From contig NZ_JH393258.1 in assembly GCF_000236035.1 (NCBI RefSeq), positions 211,919 through 246,330 of the forward strand: a DNA stretch of 34,412 nt, in the 5' to 3' direction. This stretch comes from Vreelandella boliviensis LC1. GTDB taxonomy: Bacteria > Pseudomonadota > Gammaproteobacteria > Pseudomonadales > Halomonadaceae. A program made the position numbers and the translations under genes. This document shows, piece after piece, positions 27,006-34,405 of this stretch (position 1 is the stretch's first letter; each line of letters begins with the position of its first letter). A model generated the notes under the pieces. The model did not search any database, was not told where the DNA came from, and worked only from the letters and a program-made list of their open reading frames with translations.

Positions 27006-27036
27006 GTTTAGTCGTAAACAAATCTCCACTGTTTAC
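27006..27036. promoter_or_regulatory. Overlapping inverted repeats between bktB-like gene and tatD
   Basis: GTAAACA (27014-27020) and TGTTTAC (27030-27036) form a perfect 7-bp inverted repeat with a 9-base spacer. A second dyad, GTTTA-GTCG-TAAAC (27006-27019), overlaps its left arm. Three GTTTA/TAAAC half-sites in 31 bp suggest a cooperative TetR-like operator for the acyl-CoA genes; the regulator is unknown. Confidence 0.55.
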
Positions 27037-27160
27037 CTATCAAGCCAGATTTTTTGCAATTCGTGCCATTTCCTCGCGTCCATCATCTTTAACACGCCAT
27101 TAGTCGATGCTTGCGCATACCGTTACAATAGTGCCTTTGCATATTGAACGGGAGACACCT

Positions 27161-28012
27161 TTGGCCACCGCGTATGCCGATGATTTTTTACCCGAAGCGC
27201 TCCAGTTTCGCCCTAGTACCCCTTTGGTGGATATCGGCGCTAACTTGACCCACGAAAGCTTTGGTCGTGATCTTGAGGCGGTTATCCAGCGTGCACAGGC
27301 GGCGCAGGTAACGACCATGATCGTCACCGGCACCGACCTTGCCCACGCCGAACAAGCGGTTGCGCTAGCCAAGCAGTATCCTGGCCTCTACGCCACGGCA
27401 GGAGTGCACCCCCATGACGCCAGTCGCTGGGATAAGAACCTTGAGCGTGCCATGGCAGACCTGCATGCCATGCCTGAAGTGGTGGCCGTAGGCGAGTGTG
27501 GCTTGGATTTTAATCGCAACTTCTCGACGCCCCAGGAACAGGAACGTGCGTTTGAAGCGCAGCTGGCTCTTGCGGTGGAAAGCGGTTTGCCGTTGTTTTT
27601 ACACGAACGAGATGCTGGCCAGCGTATGCGCGAAATCCTGCATGCGTGGCGAGACGACATCAGCCACGCGGTAGTGCACTGTTTTACCGCCGATCGCGAT
27701 ACACTGTTTGGTTATCTCGACCTAGACTTGCACATAGGCCTGACCGGTTGGATTTGCGACGAGCGGCGCGGTCATCACTTACGCCCTTTGGTAAGCGATA
27801 TACCTTTAGAGCGTTTGATGGTAGAAACCGACTGTCCTTATCTGTTGCCCCGCAACCTACCGGCGAAATTAAAGGGTCGCCGACACGAACCGGCGTTGCT
27901 ACCGTGGATTGTCCGCGAGATCGCCCAGTGGCACGGTATTAGCAAAGATGAGCTAGGTGCGGCAACCACACAGACCGCTCAGCGTTTTTTCCGTCTTCCC
28001 ACGGAATTTTGA
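27161..28012 (+). CDS. tatD: TatD family metal-dependent DNase
   Basis: TIM-barrel metal-dependent nuclease, implicated in E. coli in 3'-5' exonuclease activity on DNA damaged by oxidation. Motifs are PLVDIGANLTHESFGRDLEAV, GVHPHDASRW, VVAVGECGLDFNRNFSTPQEQERAFEAQLALA, VVHCFTADRDTL, GLTGWICDERRGHHLRPL and the metal ligand block MVETDCPYLLPRNL. The N-terminal D-I-G-x-N in place of HxH is the E. coli TatD variant, separating it from YcfH and YjjV. I prefer a TTG start with GGGAG 6 bases upstream (283 residues). An ATG 54 bases earlier (301 residues) has no ribosome-binding site and overlaps a possible -10, TACAAT (27124-27129). It is likely co-transcribed with the next gene. Confidence 0.9.
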   Translation: MATAYADDFLPEALQFRPSTPLVDIGANLTHESFGRDLEAVIQRAQAAQVTTMIVTGTDLAHAEQAVALAKQYPGLYATAGVHPHDASRWDKNLERAMADLHAMPEVVAVGECGLDFNRNFSTPQEQERAFEAQLALAVESGLPLFLHERDAGQRMREILHAWRDDISHAVVHCFTADRDTLFGYLDLDLHIGLTGWICDERRGHHLRPLVSDIPLERLMVETDCPYLLPRNLPAKLKGRRHEPALLPWIVREIAQWHGISKDELGAATTQTAQRFFRLPTEF

Positions 28013-28025
28013 AAGGAGTATTAGC

Positions 28026-28505
28026 GTGGCCGATTATCCAGGGTTTATAGCCATTGAAACGGGCGAAGACGATGGACTCCCACTAGCCATTGCCTGGTCA
28101 CTGCCCGATGGCCGAGTGAAGCAAACATTGATTCAACCGGATGATAGCTGGATCAAAGAAGATACCAATGCCATGGGCGCCTACAGCATAGAAGAGCTGG
28201 AGAGCTTGGGGGTTAGTCCGCTAGAGGTGATTCGCGAGCTTGAGAACGACCACTTCTCCGCCACACTCTATACCAGCGACAACGGTGACGACGAAGCGGC
28301 ACTGGCGCGCCTCTTTGACACCTACGGGCTAGACCCTTTTGTTGAGCTAGCCCCAGCGTCGGTGCTTTACCCTTCGCTTACCCCAGGCGAATGGCACCGC
28401 CAGCGGCGCGAAACGTTTAGCGAGCTAGGCCTAGAGCCGATGCGCCCAGAACATGAGCTGGAAGTGATGCTATCGATGCATCAGCGCCTGACCGAAGAGG
28501 ATTAA
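28026..28505 (+). CDS. Hypothetical acidic protein downstream of tatD
   Basis: I do not recognise this 159-residue protein. It is strongly acidic, with no signal peptide, transmembrane segment or cysteine motif. It contains FIAIETGEDDGLPLAIAWSLPDGRVKQTLIQPDDSWI, which looks like the first strands of an RNase H-like exonuclease fold (FIAIETGxDDG recalling a DxE motif in 3'-5' exonucleases), and LESLGVSPLEVIRELENDHFSATLYTSDNGDDEAALARLF. That resemblance is a guess. The GTG start is set by AAGGAG at 28013-28018, right after the tatD stop, implying translational coupling to tatD. Its stop shares TTAA (28502-28505) with the convergent epmC. Confidence 0.75.
   Translation: MADYPGFIAIETGEDDGLPLAIAWSLPDGRVKQTLIQPDDSWIKEDTNAMGAYSIEELESLGVSPLEVIRELENDHFSATLYTSDNGDDEAALARLFDTYGLDPFVELAPASVLYPSLTPGEWHRQRRETFSELGLEPMRPEHELEVMLSMHQRLTEED
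28502..28505. other. TTAA shared by two convergent stop codons
   Basis: The plus-strand gene stops with TAA at 28503-28505 and epmC stops with TAA read from 28504 to 28502. As at 4582-4585, one palindromic tetranucleotide ends both genes. Confidence 0.9.
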
Positions 28506-29086
28506 GCCGGTAGCGCTTTATCCATTTCATCCAACGCGGCATGCGCTTGTGCCACGGCCTCCGCTAGCGTCACCTGGTCAGAGTAGAAGCGTTTAAGCGC
28601 CACCTGGAAGGCATTTGCGCGGGCTGGCAAGCCCTCTTCCAAGTAGCGCTGGGCACGGGCCTCTACCCGCGCCGCAAAGGCCTCAAAATCTACCTCTATA
28701 TCGCCGTCTAGATTGTCCACGCTGATATGAAACACGCGACCACAGGCACGGGTGAATATAGACTCCAACGCCTGTGGGGCTATCTCAGCCTGTTCAAATG
28801 CTTTTTGCTGCTCGGCATCGCGGCCATCAGGGCAGTACCAGTAGCCGTAATCCTCTTGTTGGCGCCGCTGTGCGCCCGCAATACACCAGTGGCTAATTTC
28901 GTGCAGCGCACTGGCATAATAGCCACGTGCGAAAATAACCTGGTGGTAGGATGTTTCTGAATTCGCAGGTCGATAGAGTGGTTCCTCGCCACCGCGAATC
29001 AATCGGGTCTGATATCGCTGGGAAAAAACGCCATCAAACAGCGCGGTTATATCCTCAAGTGTCCACCGATCCTGCGTATGACTCAC
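28502..29086 (-). CDS. epmC: Elongation factor P hydroxylase EpmC
   Basis: Non-haem iron enzyme (YfcM family) that hydroxylates the beta-lysylated lysine of EF-P in E. coli. Motifs are LFDGVFSQRYQTRLIRGGEEPLYRPA, the HExxH-like ALHEISHWCIAGAQRR metal site (histidines around residues 74-78), EDYGYWYCPDGRDAEQQKAFEQAEIAPQALESIF and HISVDNLDG. I choose the GTG start giving MSHTQDRWTLED (194 residues; E. coli has 182). TATAAT at 29117-29122 upstream would be a -10, making the longer ATG frame (212 residues) improbable, and GAGGT precedes the GTG by 4-5 bases. EpmA and EpmB, which attach the lysine, are not in this window. Confidence 0.9.
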   Translation of the reverse strand: MSHTQDRWTLEDITALFDGVFSQRYQTRLIRGGEEPLYRPANSETSYHQVIFARGYYASALHEISHWCIAGAQRRQQEDYGYWYCPDGRDAEQQKAFEQAEIAPQALESIFTRACGRVFHISVDNLDGDIEVDFEAFAARVEARAQRYLEEGLPARANAFQVALKRFYSDQVTLAEAVAQAHAALDEMDKALPA

Positions 29087-29116
29087 ATTGACCTCATTTG
29101 TCACTGGCTTTAGGGC

Positions 29117-29122
29117 ATTATA
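29117..29122 (-). promoter_or_regulatory. Consensus -10 box for epmC
   Basis: On the minus strand TATAAT, a perfect -10, is about 30 bases before the GTG start. The -35 is weak (TTAGCT with a 17-base spacer). It lies within the longer alternative reading frame and so favours the shorter epmC. Confidence 0.5.
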
Positions 29123-29223
29123 CCGGCCCGATTCCCGCAAGCTAACGGCTATCCGCCAAAAAAGAGTCGATCCTGCTAATATAGCGGCCTTTCATAGCAA
29201 CCTTCCCCAGTAGGAGCCAATAA

Positions 29224-30642
29224 GTGGGCGGCTTTACTCAAAATGTTAAATCAGTGTACTGGCCAGAAACACGAACGTTGATGCACTTGGCACTGCCTAT
29301 ATGCGGTGCTCAGTTGGCTCAAGCCGGGATGAGTGTCGTCGATGTCATGATGACTGGGCGTCATAATGCTACGTCTCTCGCCGCCGTTTCTGTGGGTTCA
29401 AGCCTTTGGATGCCACTCATGCTATTTATGACAGGCACTTTAATGGGGCTTACCCCGATTGTGGCTCATTTGCTGGGAGGGCAGCGCAATACGGCTATAC
29501 GCCCTGCCGTTCACCAGGCGCTTTGGGTCGCGCTAGTGCTAGGTGCCGTTGCGGCCGTACTGCTCTGGTCGGCCGTCAAGCCGATATTTGAATTAATGAG
29601 CGTGCCCCCAGCGGTCGCCAGCCAGTCTGCCGCCTATCTGTCAGCTGTCGCCTTTGGTATGCCGGGGATTGCTCTGTTTCAGGCTCTTAGAGCGTTTTCC
29701 GATGGCATGAATCATACCCGCCCGGCGCTGTGGATCAGCCTGGTCGGCTTAACAGTGAATATTCCTGCCAACTACATTTTGATTTACGGCGGCGACGGCT
29801 TGGTTGATCTATTTGGCGCCTGGATTCCCGCTAGCTTGCAACAACTGCCTGCTTTGGGGGCATTTGGCTGCGGCATTGCAACCGCCCTATCAATGTGGAC
29901 GATGGCACTCGCAATGGCCTATTACACACGCAGGGGAAGTACTTATAAAAGCGTTGCGATTTGGCAAAAACTGACACCGCCCCAGTGGCTAGGTATACGT
30001 GAATTAGTAGTGGTGGGTGTTCCCATTGGCGTGGCTATTTTTGTTGAAGTGACTCTGTTCACACTCATTGCGCTCTTCATTGCCAGCTTTGGTGAAGTCA
30101 CGGTGGGAGCTCACCAAATAGCGCTAAGTTTCACTTCCATTCTGTTTATGCTGCCAATGTCGCTCAGTATGGCGCTGACCGTGCGAGTGGGTAATACACT
30201 GGGGCAACAGCGCTTGGCCCTAGCCCGTAAAGTCGCCTGGAATGGCATTGTGATCAGTGTCGTCGTCGCGGTCATTAACAGCATTCTTCTGTGGGTAAGC
30301 GCCGTGCCAGTGATCGCGCTTTACACCTCCAATAGTGAGATACAGGCGCTAGCGCTCTCAATCATTGCTTTAGCTGTTATTTTTCAACTCTCCGACTCAT
30401 TACAGGTCAATTTAGCTGGCGCCTTACGCGGTTATAAAGATACGCGCATTGTAATGGTAATCACGGTGCTCTCTTACTGGATTGTAGGCTTGGGTGGCGG
30501 CCACTGGTTGGGCTCACGCGGAGTGGGTGATATGGTCGCCCCACTAGGGGTTCACGGCTATTGGATTGGCTTGATTGCGGGCTTAAGCACTGCGGCACTG
30601 CTACTTGGCTGGCGTTTACAGCGTATTAGCATTCGGGGGTGA
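29224..30642 (+). CDS. MATE family efflux transporter (NorM-like)
   Basis: Multidrug and toxic compound extrusion transporter, 472 residues with about 12 hydrophobic segments. The opening VYWPETRTLMHLALPICGAQLAQAGMSVVDVMMTGRHNATSLAAVSVGSSLW and the GTLMGLTPIVAHLLGGQR loop match the NorM cluster of Na+/H+-coupled exporters. In the second half VPIGVAIFVEVTLFTLIALFIASFGEVTVGAHQIALSFTSILFMLPMSLSMALTVRVGNTLG mirrors the first, as expected of the family. It starts with GTG, AGGAG 7-8 bases upstream. The downstream DUF3080 lipoprotein gene begins 3 bases after its stop, so they are probably co-translated. The substrate is unknown. Confidence 0.92.
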   Translation: MGGFTQNVKSVYWPETRTLMHLALPICGAQLAQAGMSVVDVMMTGRHNATSLAAVSVGSSLWMPLMLFMTGTLMGLTPIVAHLLGGQRNTAIRPAVHQALWVALVLGAVAAVLLWSAVKPIFELMSVPPAVASQSAAYLSAVAFGMPGIALFQALRAFSDGMNHTRPALWISLVGLTVNIPANYILIYGGDGLVDLFGAWIPASLQQLPALGAFGCGIATALSMWTMALAMAYYTRRGSTYKSVAIWQKLTPPQWLGIRELVVVGVPIGVAIFVEVTLFTLIALFIASFGEVTVGAHQIALSFTSILFMLPMSLSMALTVRVGNTLGQQRLALARKVAWNGIVISVVVAVINSILLWVSAVPVIALYTSNSEIQALALSIIALAVIFQLSDSLQVNLAGALRGYKDTRIVMVITVLSYWIVGLGGGHWLGSRGVGDMVAPLGVHGYWIGLIAGLSTAALLLGWRLQRISIRG

Positions 30643-30644
30643 GC

Positions 30645-31637
30645 ATGGCTCGATGGAAAAACCTTTCTCTAGCAATCATCCTAAGCGCCCTACTTGTTGG
30701 CTGTGGCGATAACCCCGCTGAGCAGCAGTGGCAAAGCTACCATCAGCAACTCACAGTTGACCTTGCAGTGGACGACATTGAACGAGTTGATCCGGTTAAT
30801 ATCGGTGACTTTCCTGAGCGGCCCGATCGGCTCATAGATATTCCTGAAACACGGGATAGTCTGCTGAATGTTTACGCCTTGCGCGAATGCCAAATCACGT
30901 CGCTAGTCGCTGCACGTAACAACCAACTGGGGCGCGTGGCGCCGCCTAGCCAACAGTGGTTATATGAGCGCACGCTATGGCAGCGGCTAAGCGCCTGCTT
31001 AAATAGTGAGGTTCCCGAGCAGTTAAGCGATCAAGATCGAACGCGCTTAATTCAATTAACAGCAACTAAAACGGAGCAGTTGCCCGCAGTAAGCTGGAAC
31101 GCTATTTTTGATTCCAGCGAGTGGGTTAAAAGCTTTTCACGTGCAAGCCAGCCTTTAACTAACGTCGATGAAACCACTATCGCAAATCAGCTTGTTGCCA
31201 TCGATTACTTACAGCAAATGACCGACCACCAGTTTGACCGTGACTGGCAGCAAGACTCTTCAACCCTCGAAAAATATTTAAAAACCCTGCAAGAGCGGCC
31301 AATGACCGCCGAGGTGTTGCGCGCCCTTCTACTCGCCACTCAACGCTTAACAGAAGCGAATACATTGTTAGCTCAGCAGAGCGATGCCACTACACGCTGC
31401 TTGAGTCGTTGGGAATCACCGTCGCTTGATCGCTTAGCAAACACAGCCAAGCAGTGGCTAACCGCGATTAACCGCTTAATCGACGCGCAGCTGGTAGACA
31501 CGCCAATGGCTATCCATCGCTATCAGTCGCATTGGCTTTCGATGGAAAATGCCCAAGCACCCTGGGGCCAGTTTCGGCAAGCACTTACCGAGCATCAAGC
31601 GCTACGAGCGCGCTTTCCACCTTGCACAGATAATTAA
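30645..31637 (+). CDS. DUF3080 family lipoprotein
   Basis: Secreted lipoprotein of the DUF3080 family, 330 residues, seen in Halomonas and Pseudomonas with no assigned function. The signal peptide is MARWKNLSLAIILSALLVGC, with lipobox LVGC, so the mature protein begins at a lipidated cysteine followed by GDNPAEQQ. Aspartate is not at position +2 (it is Gly), which favours outer-membrane sorting under the E. coli rule. The block NVYALRECQITSLVAARNNQLGRVAPPSQQWLYERTLWQRLSACLNSE is the family signature. The ATG at 30645 has GGGGGT about 5 bases upstream; a GTG at 30639 overlapping the MATE stop is the alternative. Possible functional link to the MATE exporter is from position only. Confidence 0.88.
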   Translation: MARWKNLSLAIILSALLVGCGDNPAEQQWQSYHQQLTVDLAVDDIERVDPVNIGDFPERPDRLIDIPETRDSLLNVYALRECQITSLVAARNNQLGRVAPPSQQWLYERTLWQRLSACLNSEVPEQLSDQDRTRLIQLTATKTEQLPAVSWNAIFDSSEWVKSFSRASQPLTNVDETTIANQLVAIDYLQQMTDHQFDRDWQQDSSTLEKYLKTLQERPMTAEVLRALLLATQRLTEANTLLAQQSDATTRCLSRWESPSLDRLANTAKQWLTAINRLIDAQLVDTPMAIHRYQSHWLSMENAQAPWGQFRQALTEHQALRARFPPCTDN

Positions 31638-31746
31638 AAAACGCAGAACCCTTAACCTTATGAGCAAGTTGTGCTATTTGTGGATGTGAGAGGTAAATGA
31701 GTCTGCTTTGCCAATCTGATGACCACGCAGCATAAGGAGGGACATA

Positions 31747-32442
31747 ATGGGCGCATCTCTGTCACCCCGCTCTGCCCAGGTCATCGACCTGGAAACTGTG
31801 CGCCAGCGTCAGCAGGCGCAAAAGTGCTTAGTCCGTTTAGCCCCTGAGCTAGATGGGTTAGAGATGGTGTACCAGCTCGCTGCGAGTCCCGACACCTACT
31901 ATGGCTTGCCTATTTTGGCCTGGGGGTTAAGAGAGGACGGTAGCGTCATCGGTTTGGTGCCGTGGATGGAAACCCTGGCAGCCTGCCATGATCTGAACAG
32001 CCAGGAGAATGGCTACTTCGTAGGTTATCGTGATCCTGAAACGGAAGAGATTTTTGATACACCTCCGGATCACAAATACCATGAGCTTGTTGCAGCGGCT
32101 GAATACTTTGATTATGAAGCCTCTGGCGAAGTCACCCTTATTCAGCAAATCCCCGACACTCTGGGCACCCACGCGCTGTGTATGAATCACCCTAATTCGC
32201 CCTGGCATATGAAGCCCGTTTACGGCTGGCGCCTCTACAGCGACGGTAGCCTTGACGCGCTGCTTGCCGACGAGAACAAAGCGGCGATGACGCCGATTTT
32301 ATTAGGTGATCAGTGCTTGTACAGCGCTCACGCCCGCCATCAAACCGTTTACTTTTTCCAGCGTCATATCGCCAACCGTATACTGGAAGAAGATCCAGCA
32401 ACACTTGATGCACTAGCCATGATGGTAGTGGCAAGTGATTAA
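31747..32442 (+). CDS. Hypothetical protein
   Basis: I do not recognise this 231-residue protein. It is soluble, acidic and lacks a signal peptide. A mixed alpha/beta composition is suggested by the strands VYQLAASPDTYYGLPILAWGLREDGSVIGLVPWM and GWRLYSDGSLDALLAD, two segments with the same G-x-R/D-G-S-(V/L) pattern (GLREDGSVIGL, RLYSDGSLDAL). This suggests an internal duplication, perhaps two similar beta-sandwich or beta-propeller-like units, each with a preceding acidic helix (YHELVAAAEYFDYEAS). AAGGAGG at 31734-31740 is 6 bases before the ATG, so the start is secure. Neighbours (MATE/DUF3080 upstream, tusA convergent) give no hint. Confidence 0.75.
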   Translation: MGASLSPRSAQVIDLETVRQRQQAQKCLVRLAPELDGLEMVYQLAASPDTYYGLPILAWGLREDGSVIGLVPWMETLAACHDLNSQENGYFVGYRDPETEEIFDTPPDHKYHELVAAAEYFDYEASGEVTLIQQIPDTLGTHALCMNHPNSPWHMKPVYGWRLYSDGSLDALLADENKAAMTPILLGDQCLYSAHARHQTVYFFQRHIANRILEEDPATLDALAMMVVASD

Positions 32443-32461
32443 CCCTCTAGTGCTGGAAACG

Positions 32462-32503
32462 TGGGCGAGGACAATATCCATTAGTTGATTTGAGCCTCGC
32501 CCA
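32462..32503. terminator. Hairpin after the hypothetical gene
   Basis: TGGGCGAGG (32462-32470) pairs with CCTCGCCCA (32495-32503) around a 24-base loop, just after the stop at 32442. It lacks a T-run, so it may be a transcript-stability hairpin or a weak terminator. Confidence 0.4.
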
Positions 32504-32513
32504 AGTTTACGCG

Positions 32514-32630
32514 CTATTTCAAAGGGCTATTTCTAAGGACTATTTCTAAGGACTATTTCTAAGGGCTATTTCTAAGGACTATCCCAAAGAGCTAACTTAA
32601 AGGGCTAACCCAAAGGGCTATGCCAAGCGA
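32514..32630 (-). repeat. 13-bp tandem array running out of the tusA stop codon
   Basis: Nine successive 13-bp units (32514-32526 up to 32618-32630), each beginning with CTA on the plus strand and so ending in TAG on the minus strand. Central units are CTATTTCTAAGGA; units toward tusA diverge (CTAACCCAAAGGG, CTATGCCAAGCGA). The last unit contains the final codons and TAG stop of tusA. Units 2-5 are nearly identical and the outer units have decayed. Confidence 0.85.
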
Positions 32631-32872
32631 ATAAAGTAGAGGTAGTTACTCCCAGAGGCGGTGTCCTGCTCTAGCAGTTCGTGCCCTAAAAACTGACAAA
32701 ATTTGGGCACATCTCGCGTGGTGGCTGGGTCGGTGGCAATCACTTTGAGCACTTGGCCTGGGGTCATGTCGCGCACTTTATTATGCAAAAGCATAATCGG
32801 CTCTGGGCAGTAGAGTCCTGTGGTGTCCAGTACTGCGTCAAAGTTGGGTAACGTACTCGTATTGTCAGCCAT
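32618..32872 (-). CDS. tusA: Sulfurtransferase TusA
   Basis: Small cytosolic sulfur carrier of about 84 residues. It takes sulfur from IscS and passes it along the Tus relay for 2-thiouridine in tRNA and for other sulfur pathways. The CPEP motif with catalytic cysteine C22 ([28 protein letters not shown]) is followed by [24 protein letters not shown], both typical of TusA. I start at MADNTS because GAGG is 6 bases upstream; frames beginning at the two earlier ATGs would place that site inside the coding region. Other Tus genes are not in this window. Its 3' end is continuous with a 13-bp tandem array. The neighbouring monooxygenase-like gene is divergent, 29 bp away. Confidence 0.93.
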   Translation of the reverse strand: MADNTSTLPNFDAVLDTTGLYCPEPIMLLHNKVRDMTPGQVLKVIATDPATTRDVPKFCQFLGHELLEQDTASGSNYLYFIRLA

Positions 32873-32901
32873 TAACATCCTCGATGTAGGAAACAAAAAG
32901 T

Positions 32902-33189
32902 ATGATTAAAGTTATCATCGAACGGCGAATTATGCCCGGTCTTGAAGAAGAATTTGAGCAAGCAGCGCGGGAGGCAATGCGCGTTTCTCTAGGCGTGAGG
33001 GGCTTCATTGGTGGTGAAACACTGGTAGAACTGGGTCATACTGATCGCCGACTGATGATTACCAAATGGCGGGACATCCGCGCTTGGAAGGAGTGGCACT
33101 CAAGCGAAGCGCGGGCAATGGCCATGCAGCGTATTTTACCGCTGCTAACCGAAGATGAAACCATCCGGATTTACGAGCCTGGCTATTAA
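32902..33189 (+). CDS. Antibiotic biosynthesis monooxygenase (ABM) domain protein
   Basis: Small ferredoxin-like ABM-domain protein of 95 residues. The pattern [82 protein letters not shown] is typical of the dimeric alpha-beta barrels in this family, including the conserved W-x-x-x-x-W region. Members include quinone- and haem-related oxygenases, and many have no known substrate. AGGA lies about 8-10 bases before the ATG. It is divergent from tusA, with 29 bases between the two start codons, and convergent with rlmM (19 bases between the stops). Confidence 0.85.
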   Translation: MIKVIIERRIMPGLEEEFEQAAREAMRVSLGVRGFIGGETLVELGHTDRRLMITKWRDIRAWKEWHSSEARAMAMQRILPLLTEDETIRIYEPGY

Positions 33190-33208
33190 ACATGAGGTTT
33201 CATTAGCA

Positions 33209-34279
33209 TTAATCTCTAAGCCTTACATGCACCGTTACCTCTTCCCTATCGTGATAGAGGTGACGGCATGATACGTTTGCATGCACGCCTGCTTTATCCA
33301 GCGACTCATCCAATGCCGTTAGGCAACGTGTTACCTCATCCCAGCGCTTTTTCATGGGCAATTTAAGGTTAAAGATAGCCTCTTTGCACCATTTACGAAT
33401 AAGCCACCGCTCCACCATGGCTAATACCCTTACTGGTTTGTCAACAATATCGCAGACTAGCCAATCCAAACGCTGGGGTGGCTCCCAGGTAAAACCATCC
33501 TCTTTGAGATGATCAATCTGGCCGGTCTTCATCAACTGCGACTCCATGGGGCCATTATCGATGGCGTACACGTACATGCCCCGCTGAACCAGTTGCCATG
33601 TCCAGCCACCTGGGGCGGCACCTAAGTCAGCTGCCTGCATATGCGGTGCTAGCCGCACTTCCCACTCATCCCTTGGAATAAACTCGTGCCACGCCTCTTC
33701 CAACTTCAACGTTGAGCGGCTGGGCGCACGAGAAGGAAAGCGCAATCGACGAATACCATTAATCAAATCGCTACGGTTGCCTGGGAAGCTCATCGCCAGC
33801 TGCACTTGATCACCATCAGTCCAGAAAATATGTAAGCGTCGTGCGCCCGCGCTGCGCCTTAACGCACCACGTTTTTTCAGCATACTTTCCAGCGGCTTGG
33901 TAAGCGCCTTAATCAGCCCGGCCAGTGCTTTGCCATCGTTGGTATCCGGCGTTTCATGCCAAATCTCTTCAAAGCTCCAGCGGCTGGCTTTGACCTGATC
34001 CAAGATCGCGGTAAGACGGTCGTCACGTGAAAGAGTGAGCGCAGGCAATGCTGCTAAGCTCTGGCGCGCGAAAATTAGCTTTTTAAACGCTGCCTGGCGG
34101 TGTAAATCATTCACCGCTTCGCCATCGACACGCGTTAAGCTTACCCAACCTTCCCCACGAGATGATTCACAGGCGATGCCCTGCAATGCTGCGTGATGCT
34201 GTAGCTCTGACAGCGCATCACTCTCAAACCCAGGACGGCAGTAAACTAACCATGACGTAGGTACCGTTTCACTCACCAC
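33209..34279 (-). CDS. rlmM: 23S rRNA (cytidine-2'-O-)-methyltransferase RlmM
   Basis: SAM-dependent enzyme that 2'-O-methylates C2498 of E. coli 23S rRNA. The 356 residues (E. coli 366) have an N-terminal THUMP-like part (LVYCRPGFESDALSEL, FKKLIFARQSL) and a Rossmann methyltransferase with the SAM motif ADLGAAPGGWTWQLVQRGMYVYAIDNGPM. Also present are FPSRAPSRSTLKLEEAWHEFIPRDEW, the IFNLKLPMKKRWDEV catalytic segment and the HLYHDREEVTVHVR terminus, all near-identical to the E. coli enzyme. It begins with GTG; GTG GTG in a row leaves one residue of ambiguity. GAGGTG precedes it. Transcription appears to start from the upstream extended -10. Confidence 0.95.
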   Translation of the reverse strand: MVSETVPTSWLVYCRPGFESDALSELQHHAALQGIACESSRGEGWVSLTRVDGEAVNDLHRQAAFKKLIFARQSLAALPALTLSRDDRLTAILDQVKASRWSFEEIWHETPDTNDGKALAGLIKALTKPLESMLKKRGALRRSAGARRLHIFWTDGDQVQLAMSFPGNRSDLINGIRRLRFPSRAPSRSTLKLEEAWHEFIPRDEWEVRLAPHMQAADLGAAPGGWTWQLVQRGMYVYAIDNGPMESQLMKTGQIDHLKEDGFTWEPPQRLDWLVCDIVDKPVRVLAMVERWLIRKWCKEAIFNLKLPMKKRWDEVTRCLTALDESLDKAGVHANVSCRHLYHDREEVTVHVRLRD

Positions 34280-34335
34280 TTCACCTCGATTCCGCCCATC
34301 ACAAACGGTGAGGGCTGCCTAATTAATTGGGGCGC

Positions 34336-34344
34336 ATCATAGCA
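34336..34344 (-). promoter_or_regulatory. Extended -10 promoter for rlmM
   Basis: On the minus strand TGCTATGAT is an extended -10 (TGn plus TATGAT, five of six), about 55-60 bases before the rlmM start. The -35 is poor, which fits extended -10 promoters. Confidence 0.45.
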
Positions 34345-34383
34345 TTTATTCAGCACTATTTAATTTCTTCCACGCAAACAAAA

Positions 34384-34405
34384 AACCCAGCCGGGTGGCT
34401 GGGTT
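34384..34405 (-). terminator. Intrinsic terminator at the window edge
   Basis: AACCCAGCC and GGCTGGGTT pair with loop GGGT. On the minus strand the stem is followed by a TTTTTTGTTTG run, so it probably ends a gene lying beyond the window to the right. The plus-strand tail is weaker. Confidence 0.75.

Noticed and set aside
32514..32630. CRISPR array
   Set aside because: Units are contiguous 13-bp repeats without unique spacers, and no cas gene is present.
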